This document shows, in pieces, positions 37,511-50,400 of a DNA stretch of 64,000 nt. Position 1 is the first letter of the stretch. Every line of letters begins with the position of its first letter. The position numbers and the translations under genes are program-made. The notes under the pieces are model-generated. The model worked only from the letters and a program-made list of their open reading frames with translations, did not search any database and was not told where the DNA came from. Source of the stretch: Pterobdella sp. o SKG-2022 (lineage: Eukaryota > Annelida > Clitellata > Hirudinida > Piscicolidae); NCBI GenBank assembly GCA_964035795.1, contig OZ038325.1, forward strand, positions 3,008,772 to 3,072,771, given 5' to 3'.

Positions 37511-40500
37511 ATGAAAAAGCAAGGAACAAAGATGAAAGGAAATATGGAGAATATCAACAACAATGATGAAGATACTAATATTAATAATAAAAATAATAAC
37601 GATAATAATAATAATAATAATGATGATGATGATGATGATGATGATGGAGAAATAAACAATATTGTAGGAACTAAACTTGATCCTGATGATGATGAGGATG
37701 GTGGAACGAATAATTATAAAAATAATAATTATAATGAAGCAACAAGAAACAAAAATGAAAATAATCAAGATAAAAAGGAAAATATTAATTTTAGTAGTGC
37801 AGAAAATGGAAATAATGACAAAAATAAAACAAACAATAAAAACAATAATGAAGATGATAACAACAATGATGATGATAATAACAACGATAATAATGACGTT
37901 AATAATAACAATAATGATGATGATAATGATACTGAAGAGGGTGCTAACAAGGTACACGGCTTGACGGACCGAATGGTTGCCAAGCTTAAAGCCAAAAGAG
38001 ACCGCTATTATAGGTTCCCATGAACTACTATTATTATTTTCACAGAGGTTTTTGAATACTAATCGTTTGTATTATGAAGTAGGAAGCTTTTCGTTATCGA
38101 CCTTTTCAAGTCTTCATAATTAAAACTATTATGTGTTTTCAAATATCTCTTCATTTTTGTCGAAAAACTCGAAAAAAAATTTTGTAAAGTTTTTTTTTAT
38201 GAATCTCGATCACCCATGAGTGACACGTTTTTAGAAATCTTTGCAATAATTATAATTTATATACATTATAAAAGTTATTATAATGAACATTTTCATTAGT
38301 AGAAAAATTTATCTGGTCATGAAATTAACTTTTAAAATCAGACGAGCACAAAGAATTAAGAACATCAGACCTGAGTCCCCATCTTCTGTCAACAGCCAAG
38401 CAGGTGAGATGATGGTGGTGGTGATGATAATGATATTGTAAAAAAAGCCGAAGATTTTTTTATGAAAGTGAAAAATATACATTAAAAATAATTATTGGAG
38501 AACAAAACATATTTCAGTGATCTCTAATGCCACTAAAGACTCGAGCTCAAGTAAGGAAAGTGAATCGAGGAAGGAAGAGGAAGAAGAAAGAAAAGTCAAT
38601 TTTTTTACTGACCCCAAAGAATATTTTAATTCTTTGATGGTCAAATCGAAAGTGAAACTGAAATTGATGGCTTTGAGCTTCAAACCTACAGCTACTATTG
38701 ATCCTAATGGTGAAAAATACAAAATTTTATATATAGTGCATTTAGAAAAAAATTTAAATTTTTTAAAAAGAATTCTGATACATTTGTCTTTAAGACATCC
38801 ATCACCAACATAACTCAAGTGTTTGCAAAACATTGGTATCATGTCATCAAATAGTATTATTACGTCCCGCCAACACTACACGTTCCTAACTGTCACTCAC
38901 CAGCACCACACATCTCTAACTTTCACTCATCAACACCACACTCAATAAAACTACATCAACCCTCTTAAGCTAGCAATATAACATTCTATACAACCTGAAA
39001 TTACATTATCTCTCACTACCATCTCACCACCCTACCATCACATCCATCTCACCACCCTACCCTCACACCATTCACCACTTACCAACACCCCCGCCATCAA
39101 TAAACCAACCATATCACTGTCCACAGACAAACTTTACCTGCTGTGGCTCTCTTTAGTAACAGTAGTTTACTTATACAACTGTTTCACCATACCACTAAGA
39201 GCCGCTTTCATCGCATCACCCATCTACGCATGTGTCGATACAAAACCACAAAACTCTTTGAAACAAAAAGTTGCCATGTTGCGGCAACATTTGCAACAAG
39301 AATACTATTTTGAGTTTCAACAATCTAACCAACAAGTGGATAGGAAGAAGATCCCGTCAGTACATCAGTTTTTCTGTTATTTCACACCTGGAAGTCATAG
39401 TAACAAGAGTTTTATTGAGGAGAGTAATGTTATCAACGTTACAACAACAATGACAACAGCAGCAACAATAACACTAGCAAAACAAACATACGCTCCAACA
39501 TACTTCTACAACACAACCAGCAACACCACTCACAACGAAACCACACCCAACATCACAACCCTCCCTCCAACAACAATCCCCATCACCATTAACAGAAACC
39601 ACACTACAACAACCACCAACACTCCCAAAGTCAAAACTCCCAAAAGCTTCCCCTTTCTTTTCACACCTGACACTCTTTCAGCTTCCATTTTAAACTTTTG
39701 TAGGTCAATGATTTGCGTGCAGCACAATTCTTTTCTACAAGCTCTTCTTGAAGAGGACAATGGTGGTAGTACTTATGGTAGTGGAAACGTGGATGGTGTT
39801 AAAGGATACAGTGGTGATGCTGGTGGTAAGATTACTAGTGACTACAATGCTGGTGATGATGAAAAAGATAATCAAAACAAGATAAAAATTAAAAATTCAT
39901 CTGTCTTAATCAATAACAACAACAAAAATAATAATAATAAAAATAATAACAATAAGAACATTATAAACAACATAAACAACAACTTGAAGCAGTTGGTCGT
40001 TCCAGAATCGTTCAACCCACCTTTTCAGCCCAGAATTATCGGCAATAATAACAACAATAATAATAAAAATAATAAAAATAATAGAAATAAAATAAACACC
40101 ATAACAACATCATCTCCTTATAATAATAACAATAATAACAATAATAATAGTAATAAAAATAATTTATATTTAGATCCTTATTATGACGTGTTTAACAAGA
40201 AAGGAACAGTTAATAAGACTTGCCTGATTGTTGGCTGCTACCCTGGCATTGAAAACATTGATAACATGTTGACTTTTTTTTTAATTATTTTTTATTTTGT
40301 TTTTTTTTTGTTTTTAGTATTATTATTGCTTTTTTTATTATTCTTGTTTTTTGTTGTAAATGTAAATGGGCATGCATTCTGGGCATACTACAAACATACA
40401 AATGTATTGTGACAGAGTGGTATGGAAACTGTTGGACATGTTTGCTGACCTAGTTTATTTGTTGGACATGATCTTCTTCAAGACCAGGCTTGTGTTTCTC

Positions 40501-43500
40501 AAAGATGGCATGACAGAGGTGAAAGATGGGTGGGAAGAGGAAGAGGGGAGAAGGTTGGATGAATAGATGGGTGGAAGGAGGGAAAGATTGAGTAAAAAGG
40601 TGCAAAGGTAGACAAAAAAAAATGCATGGATGAGTGGATGAATGGATGATTAGGTAGGCAAAAAGATGGATGGATTAATACATGAAAAATGAATGGATGT
40701 ATAAAAAAATGAATGGATGTATGAAAAGATGAATGGATGTTGACAGACGAGGTTCAAAGAGACATTGAAGAATTACAGAAAAAGTGTCAGCTTTAAGGTG
40801 AAAACACAACAAATTCAAAAAAAACATACAAACAGGTATATACACAAACAAACCCACAAAAACAGTTAGACCTACTGAGCTCTCTTCCCTTAGAGATTCT
40901 CTTCCTGATCCCATCTCTCAACTTCAACACCCTGGTTCGTCTCTTCAAGTTCTTCAAGGTGTTGCTTTTATTATTTTTTATTGTTTTCATTATTATTGAT
41001 ATATTTGTTATAAAATTTTTTCAACTTTTTTTTAATTATTTCTATTTTTAGCCTTGTCACATTCATTGAGATTATTTTTATAATCATTATTGTTTTTATT
41101 ATTATTTTTATTATTGTTATTTTTGTTATTATTTTATGATTATTATTGTTTTTGTTATTATTTTACGATTATTATTGTTTTTTTTATTATTTTATGATTA
41201 TTATTCTTTTTGTTATTATTTTATGATTAATATTGTTTTTGTTATTATTATTTATTTTATTGTGACAGATAAACACAGTATGGGACTTTTTTGACAGAAT
41301 GGACCAACAAGTCAGTGCTGGTTACCTTGTCAGGTGCTGAAATTGTTGACATTTATATAATGATAACTTTTCACAGACATCACAATGTTTTATTAATTTT
41401 AATGAAATAATTTCATGAAATGAGACAATTATTTGATATTTTTTTCAAACTAATGATTCGTGACAAATTCAACTATGCCGTGAATCATTAGTATAATTAT
41501 AAATGGAAAATTCTATTCATATTTTTATTTATGATGAAAATGAAATTAGAAAATATATTTATAGAGATTATGAAATATTGGTAAAAATAATAGAAATAAT
41601 AATAATAATAATAATAATAAAACGTGGAGAAATTGTAAGAAGCACCCAGACACGGAGTGACTCCCAACATGGCCTTCAAAGCAGAAATTTGACGTCCAAG
41701 CGACATAAGTGGACATCAGAAGAGTATCAGGAGATATTAAGATGCTATTTTATTACTACGGAAATATATTCAAACTATCCAGTCACAAAAAAAACTTACG
41801 AGATATGGGAAATCCCCAGTTAGCTAAAAGCTTATCAACAGACCCAAATAAGCTAGCAAACACACGACGATATATTAAAAAAAACGGGCTTATACCAGAA
41901 GAAACTTACAAAAAAATAAAAAATGAGGTAGTCCGAATAACTGTCAAAAATAAAAAAGAAAATAAAGAGATAGAAAATTCCACCAGCGAAAAAGAACAAC
42001 GCCACATCTATACTACCGCAACGCCAGAAAAAGAAAACACAACTTCACTATCTGAACGGGTAAACAGCGAAATTCAAAGAGATTCTTCAAATTTTTGAGA
42101 ATGTCAGAACAAAAGAAACAACACAAAGACAACCTTTAAAAATAATAACTGAAACAAAAGCTATGAAAGCCAAAATAAACGAAGTTAACGAGAATCTTGG
42201 AAAAATACTTGAAAAAATAGTGCCTCTATCACTTTCAGACCTAAACCATCTTATTTTTGCTTCAGCGGCTCATGTGAACCAACCAAAAAAAGAGATTGAT
42301 AAAAACAATGTCGAAGCGAAGCCAAAAATCTCTAGTTGGAAAATAAGACTACAAGAAAAAATAAAAAATCTTAGAAAAGAGTTAAGTATAATCGAAGAGA
42401 TTCTGAAAAACAACAAAAGCTCAAAAGTAAAAACGAAAGCAAATTTGGTAAAGAAAAAACTAAGAATGGAAGAAAATAGCTGTGAAGAAAATAAGCGAAG
42501 CCTTAAAACAAAGAATTCAAGCCAAAGCACACAGAATTCAAAGATATGACAAAAGCAAAAGATTCTTTGAGCAAAACAGGCTGTTTAATTTTAATGCCAA
42601 AAAATTTTATAGAAAGATAAATGGAGAAAACGCAATAGTAAATAAGCCACCAAATCGAGAAGTAACAGCAAAATATTGGAAAATCATCTGGGAGAACGAA
42701 GAAAAACACAATGAAACCGCTGAATGGCTTCCCCGTATAAGAAAACATGTGAAGCAACTAACAGCCACATGCCAAAAATGGGAAAAAATTACTGCAGAAA
42801 ACATAAAAGAAGCATTGAAAAACATGCCAAACTGGAAAACGCCAGGTTCAGACAAAATCCCAAACTTTTGGTTGAAGAAGCTCAACATAAGCCACTCTTT
42901 CCTAGCTAACGCTCTGAAAGAAATAATGGAAGACCCCAACAAAAGCCCAAAGTGGTTAACAGAAGGGAACACATATTTAGTGGCAAAAGATCAAAACACG
43001 CAAGATCCAAAGAACTATCGCCCGATCACATGTCTACCCACCATTTATAAAACATTGACGTCGATATTAGCAAAAAAAACTTACTCTTGGAAAATTTTCA
43101 GCTGTTACCGGAAGAACAAAAAGGCTGCAGAGTAGGTTCATTTGGAAGCAAGGACCAACTGCTAATAAATCGGATGATCACTGAAATCACAAAAAATAAA
43201 AAAGGTGCTCTATCTCAAGCATGGATAGATTATAAAAAAGCTTTCAACAGTGTACCACACTCATGGATCTTAGAAGTCATGAAGATGTACGGAATTCACT
43301 CTCGGATTATTGAATTCATCTTGCGTACCATGCCTCAATGGAGAATAAACTGAGACACATGAAGGGAAATATGGAAATTCCTGGGATCAAAATAAAGACA
43401 GGGATTTTCCAAGGAGATTCATTGTCATCTCTTATTTTCTGTCTATTACTTTGCCCTTTGAGTATTCTTTTGAATGAGAAAAACTCTCAAGCTATTAAAA

Positions 43501-44351
43501 TAGGCAAAGCTGAAAAAGAAAAAAAACTCAACCATCTATTCTACATGGACGATCTAAAAATTTACAGAAAACCAGACTCTGATTAAAGATCACTCCTTGG
43601 AATAGTCAAAAAGTTCAGCGATGACATTAGGATGGAATTCGGCTTAAAAAAATGTGCAAAGATATCCATAATTAAAGGTAAAATGGTGAGAAGCTCCAAC
43701 ATCAGTCTGAATGAGCATACGCACATAAAAGAATTATCTAATACCGAATCGTACAAATACTTAGGGGTCGAAGAGTCATCTAATACACACCACAAAAACA
43801 TGAGAGAGAAATTAAAAAAGGAATATTACAGAAGGTTAAGAATGATACTGAGCACAGAACTTAGCTCGCCAAACAAAATTATGGCAATAAACGGCTTGGC
43901 TATACCAGTCTCATCCTATAGCTTTGGCGTAGTGAACTGGTCAAAAACTGACGTACAAGGAATAGACAGAAAAACGAGAAATATACTGACAATGTTCAAA
44001 ATGCATCACCCTCAAGCCGACACAGAAAGACTCTACGTTTCTAGATCAGAAGGAGGAAGAGGATTGATGCAGGTAGAATCCCAATTTTACACAATTCTCG
44101 CTGGCCTGGAAATGTATTTAAAGAAACAAATTACTCCTTTAATTTGTGCAGTAACAGAACACGAAGAATCGAAAAAGTCTGCTTATAGTTTCTTTGAAAT
44201 CAATAAAAAAGTGAGAAGAGGGTTTAATTTGAACTTTGAGAATACAGTTTCTCAAGAAAATGTCCACCCAATTACGGTAGCACGTAAAACAAAACACATC
44301 GTAAAAAAACACTCATGAAGGAAATTCAAAACAAATACAAAAATAAGCCTA

Positions 44352-44424
<73 letters not shown>

Positions 44425-47400
44425 CATATACAATTGAAAATACATATACATAAGAGTATTCATTTATTTTATATAGATATTTGTTATCATTCAAAATTTA
44501 AATGATATTCATACCATTTAACAATTTATGGGAATATTTTTATGGTTTTGACTTCAATGTATATTTTTATTAGTTACTGCTCCTGTTACATCTTTTCATT
44601 ATTTTCAGTTTTTTTTCAAATTATGTTTGCTATTTTTCACTTAATACTTCATTGATTTCAGTTTTAGTCAATTATAAACTTAGTCTCAGTTATTTGAAGC
44701 TTTTATTTCGACTTGATACAAATGTCATGTTTAGTATTGGGCTAAAAAACAAAAAAGTTTATAACTGTAAAATTATTTTTATTATATTCTATAAATTAGG
44801 GGTTTTTATTTTTGTAAAGAATATATTAATAACTATCAAATATTTTCCGTTGCCTTGCGGATAAGCTCCTTGTCAGGAGCGAAGACTAAGAGAGACAACT
44901 CTGACAGAAAACTATTCCCTGGTGATCTTTGGATGAAGTTCTCAGAAAATAACTATATGGGTAGGGTGTGCTCTTCAGCTTTGGTAGGCAATCACCCTAG
45001 TGATGGTGTCACGATAAAAACACTGATGGTAGCTCAACCTAAAAATAACTAGCCTCAAAAGAGAGTGAAATGCAGAATAAATTAGATACGAATAATAGCG
45101 TCAATGAGACTCGAACCAAAGGTGACAGCCTCTCGCCCGGCAGGTGTCTCATGGCCCAGCAGCATGAGCCCGGTCGTAATTTAATTACTGCTAAGAAACA
45201 GAAACGAAAATGGACAATACCAGACAACAGGATTGTGATGAAGTGCTACTTTTGCAGAGAACCAAGTCACTTCGGGTATGGGAAGAGAATGCATAATCTC
45301 TGGGAAAAAAGGAACATGTTCGCTGTAAGTCAGCAGAGATTGATTGACCAAAAAAACCAAATAATAAAAACCAATGGTTTTCTGAATTAGAACTTGAAGA
45401 GTTAAAATTGTGTTGTGAAGATAAATCGTCAGTGCTTATAGAGGAGATAGGATGTGAAAGGAATGGAGTTGATAGGTTTGGTGATGAGGTGCCTATTGAG
45501 AAAGATTCTTTTGAAATGGAAGCCAAAGACGAAGAAAAAATTTTGCTAAACCGGTTGAATGAAATAAATAAGAATAATAGAACAATATTACCAGCATTGA
45601 TAAAACAAAACTATATGCAGCCGTGAAGAAAATGGATGATACACTTGGCAAAATAAAAGTGAAAAGTATTACTGAAACTAATGATCTGATATATTGCGGA
45701 GGTGTTCTAGGGACTGATATGGTGGGAGTTAAAATTGGTAAGACAGGAATCAAGAAAGAACCTTGGTGGAAACGTCGACTAGAAGGCCAAATAAGAAGAG
45801 AGCTTAGTTGGGTAAATGCAATAAAAGAAAATAAGCCAATAAAAAAAAAAAATTTGGAAACGCTGCAAAGAAAATATAAGTTGAAAAAAACAAAACTGCT
45901 AAAAGTAAAAGAGGAGCTAATACAAAAATTGAAAGCCAAAAGTGGGAAAATTAAAAGATATGACCAACGAATAAAGCAATATCATCAGAACAGACAGTTT
46001 AGGAACAACAAAAGTGGTTTCTATAGTCGTTTGAACAGTGAAGATGTGCACTTCCCAAGTGAGATACCAGGAAAAAAAGAAGCAAAAGAGTTTTGGTCAA
46101 ACTTATGGAGTAAAAATGGAACACAATGAAAATGCCAAGTGGTTAAAAGACTTCAAAACTTCAATGAATGGAAAACCAAAACAAGAAGAATTTATTATTA
46201 ATTCTGGAAAAGTACAAAATGTCTTGTCGAAAATACCAAACTGGAAAGCACCTGGACCAGACGGTGTTCAAGGGTTTTGGCTAAAAAACTTCAAGTCCAT
46301 GCATCAATGGTTAGTAAAATATCTAGCAGAATGCTACAAAGGCACAACGCCAGCGTGGATGACAAAAGGCCGAACGGTTTTGATACAAAAAAATAAATCA
46401 AAAGGAACGTTTGCAAGCAACTATAGGCCAATTACATGTCTACCATTATGTTGGAAAATATTGACAGCGTTACTAACAGATGAGATCTACGCCTTTTTGG
46501 AAAACAACCAGTTTCTCCCAGAAGAACAAAAAGGATGCAGAAGAAAAAGCAGAAGAACAGGAGATCAGTTATACATAGACAAGATGATACTGAAAGAGGT
46601 AAAAACGAGAAAGAAAAATCTAGCATTAGGCTGGATTGATTACCAAAAATCGTTCGATATGTTGCCCAACTCCTGGATAATAGACTGCCTTTATTTGGGC
46701 TGAGTAAAAAACTGATAACCTTCTTGCAATCCACAATGAAAAACTGGCGGGTAAAATTGACCTGTAACAATGAAAATCTGGGTGAAGTAGAAATAAAGAG
46801 AGGAATATTCCAAGAAGACTCATTATCTCCACTTTTGTTTGTCATAGCCCTCATTCCTCTAACGCAGATACTGAAAGCTACAAGACATTGTTACAGCTTT
46901 GCAAATAAGGAAAAAATCAACCATCTACTCTATATGGATGATCTCAAACTGTATGCCAAAACCGAGAAAGAACTCGACTCACTACTACAGACAGTAAGAG
47001 TTTTTAGTGAAGATATCGGCATGAAATTCCGTATCGAGAAGTGTTCAATGTTAGTAATGAAAAGGGACAAAAGTTAAATCAGATGGAATTAAGCTAACCG
47101 ACGACACAGTAATGAAAGCATTGAGGGATGAAGAAGGATAAAAGTACCTGGGTATATTACAAGCTGACGATTTACAGAAAAAAGAAATGAAAATCAAAGT
47201 CCTCAATGAATACAAAAAAAGAGTGCGGAAGATGGTTAAGACAAAACTGAATGGAAGGAATATTGTTAATGGTATTAATACTCGAGCCATCCCTGTTTTG
47301 AGATATTCAGCGCCTTTCCTTGGTTGGGCAAAGACTAAGCTTCAGTCAATAAATGGGAAAACAAGGAAACTCTTAACAATGCATAATGGACTGCACCCAC

Positions 47401-50400
47401 GAAGTGATGTAGATAGGTTATATATACCAAGGAAAGTCGGCGAACGAGGCCTGGCAAATGCTTAAGATACTGTTATCTTGGCCAAAATCAGCCTTGAGGA
47501 TCACATCAAAAAAAGCGATGAAAGACTTTTATGTGCAGCTAGAGGTGATTTTGAAAATCCAGTAATTGCCACAGTGAAAGATATGAAGAAAAATATTCAA
47601 GATGAGAGAATAAAAAAATGGAATGAAAAAAGAATGTATGGACAGTTCTTAAGAGATACATCGGCAAAAGTAGACAAAGAGTTAAGTTGGAGATGGCTGA
47701 GAAAAGACGATTTGAAAATCCAAACTGAGTCACTTTTATGGGCGGCGCAAGAGTAAGCCAACTATCTCAAATTCCATATAGATAAAACAGCTAATAGCCC
47801 ACTGTGTAGAATGTGCGGCAACAAAGGTGAAACCGTTCAACACATAATCTGCGAATGTGAGAAGCTCGCTCAAAAAGAGTACAAGAGACGTCACGATAAC
47901 GTTGCTAGAAGACTCCATTGGGACTTGTGTAAGAAAAATGGATTAAAATGCAATGTAAAGTGGTACGAACATGAGCCAGATAGTGTTGTTGAAAATGATG
48001 ACATAAAGTTGCTATGGGACTTCAATATACAATGTGACAATATGATAGAAGCCCATCGACCTGACATTGTCGTTTTACACAAGAAAGAGAAAAAATGCTT
48101 GATTGTGGATGTTGCTGTACCTGGAGACTGCAGAATCAATGAAAAAGAAAAGAAAAAATTGATAAGTATCAGGATCTGCGAAGAGAATTTAGCAGACTAT
48201 GGTAGCAAAAAAAAGTGCATGTGGTACCAATTGTAATTGGAGTCCTTGGAAGTATAAGCAAGAACTTCATAGGCTTTCTCCACCAATTAGAAATTAATAC
48301 AAATATGGGAGAGTTGCAAAAGGCGGCATTACTCGGTACCGCAAGAATCTTGAAGAAAGTTCTGGAGCTGTAGGCAGACTTAGTAAGACTCTGGTCATTA
48401 GTTATGACCCGTCTTACTTAAATTTCCTCAGCAAAATGCTTGATAGATTTCATATAATAATAATAAAAATAATAATGATAATAAACATACTAGTGGTAAT
48501 ATGAACAACGTAATAATTAAAACAATATTAATAAAAATTATAGAAAAAGCAATTAAAATAATTTTTTTGATGACAATAATAATATAACTATTAATGGTAA
48601 TATTAATAACAATAAAAATATTTTTAAAAATTCTAACGGTATAATTAATAATATAACTAATAATAATAAAAATAAGAAAATCGCATGTGTCCAGTGAAAA
48701 CAAATCACAATATTGAAAGCAAAAATAATCTCCTAATAAATATCAGCTGATCGATAAAACTAGGTCATTGAAACATACGAGTTCAACTCCAACACGAAGA
48801 GTCTCTAGGTTCATTTATTTCCAAACAAACTTTAGTTTTCTATAAACTAGATCTGACCATAAAACATTCAAGAATATAAATTAATAATAAGAATAATAAC
48901 TTGAATGAAATCATAATAAACAGAATTTTTCGGATGACCACCTACTTGTTATACTTCATTCACTTGGAGGCCTGTCTGTATTATTATGTGTGTGCTTGCA
49001 TCGGTGTGGGAACGGATGGGTGGGTGTGGTCTGGCAGATCCAATCCGTTAGTGGGGGGAGGGGTTTGTGGTATAGATCGTATATTGAAAGGGATTTTTGA
49101 GAGGTTTTGAAAGTGTGGGTTGTGACTGTTTTCATATAACCTATTACAATCTGCCACCTTCCATCTTGCCTACGTTCAGCACATCATTCTACCAAACCCA
49201 CTTTATCCAAATACATCATTCTACCAAAGGCAAAATAATTTCTACCACATCAGTATTACACCAAAACCCCTACATTACACCAAACTCCTTTTAATTCAAC
49301 TCCATCTCACCCTACCACTCTTCATCCACCACAACTAAAAGCACAACATCCAGCCTCCCTCAATTATAGTATATTACACCCCACCGTATCTCATCCAACT
49401 TCATCACACTCCACCCAACACACCACTTCACTCAACACACCACTTCACTCACTTCAACGTCACAGTTACGTCCACTGCATGTACTTAGCCACCAAGATCA
49501 GTGCCTGCATAGGAAACAATTGGGACCCCACCCTGCAAGAGGAGTTTGCTCTCATGACTATCTTCTGGTTGGCTGGCACATTCATCTTCGCTCTTCTTAT
49601 TGGCCAGGTTTTTGGTGGAAAGAGTTTGTAGGTTATTTATAGTTTGGTGAAAAAAAGGTTTGAATGTGAATATGCCGTCATGATTTACAAAACCATTTAC
49701 AAATTAGAAACTGATGAAACTCTTGTTTTTTTTGGAGCATGTGAATAATATTAAATAACTTCTCTTCATCAAATTTTTACTATTTCCACTCCTTCTCTCC
49801 AGATCAGGGATATCTTCAGATCCATCGACGCAAACAGAGACAGATACAGAAAAACAATGAACCAGACCATGACTCACCTTAAATCTCTTGGTCAGCTGTT
49901 GTTGTGGAAAATAATTATTTTCGTTGATAGTTAATCAACATCGTTTTTGAAAACTTTACATTTGGAATGAGAAACTTTTTTCACCACTCAGCTTACTAAG
50001 CTTGCTTTTTTTGAAGAATTTAAAATGTTTAACAGGGGTTCCGGAAGAGTTGAGAGACAGGGTGAAGGTTTGGTTCACATTCAACTGGGACAACTCAAAG
50101 ACTCTAGGTGAACTAATTATTATTTTTTAGGTTTTTATTTCATTTTCAAAAAATATTTATCAAACATTTATATAAAGCTTGTATAATAAAATAATAAAAA
50201 ATTTAGATATAACGCATACGATGGCTCAAATCGCTTATTATTAAAACATTAAATTATGTTTCTAACAATAATAATTTTTGAATCGCTCATCCCTGAAACT
50301 GCAGACGAGAATGCCTTGATCAACCCTCTTCCTCCCGCTATGAGAACAGACATGGTGATAAGTGTGCACTTTTCTACCCTCTCCAAAGTTTCGCTTTTTC

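Noticed and set aside
37496..37995. Ile/Val/Ser-rich frames on the - strand opposite the first CNG exon
   Set aside because: They are complements of AAT/GAT codon repeats; the + strand frame has the splice-linked conserved residues.
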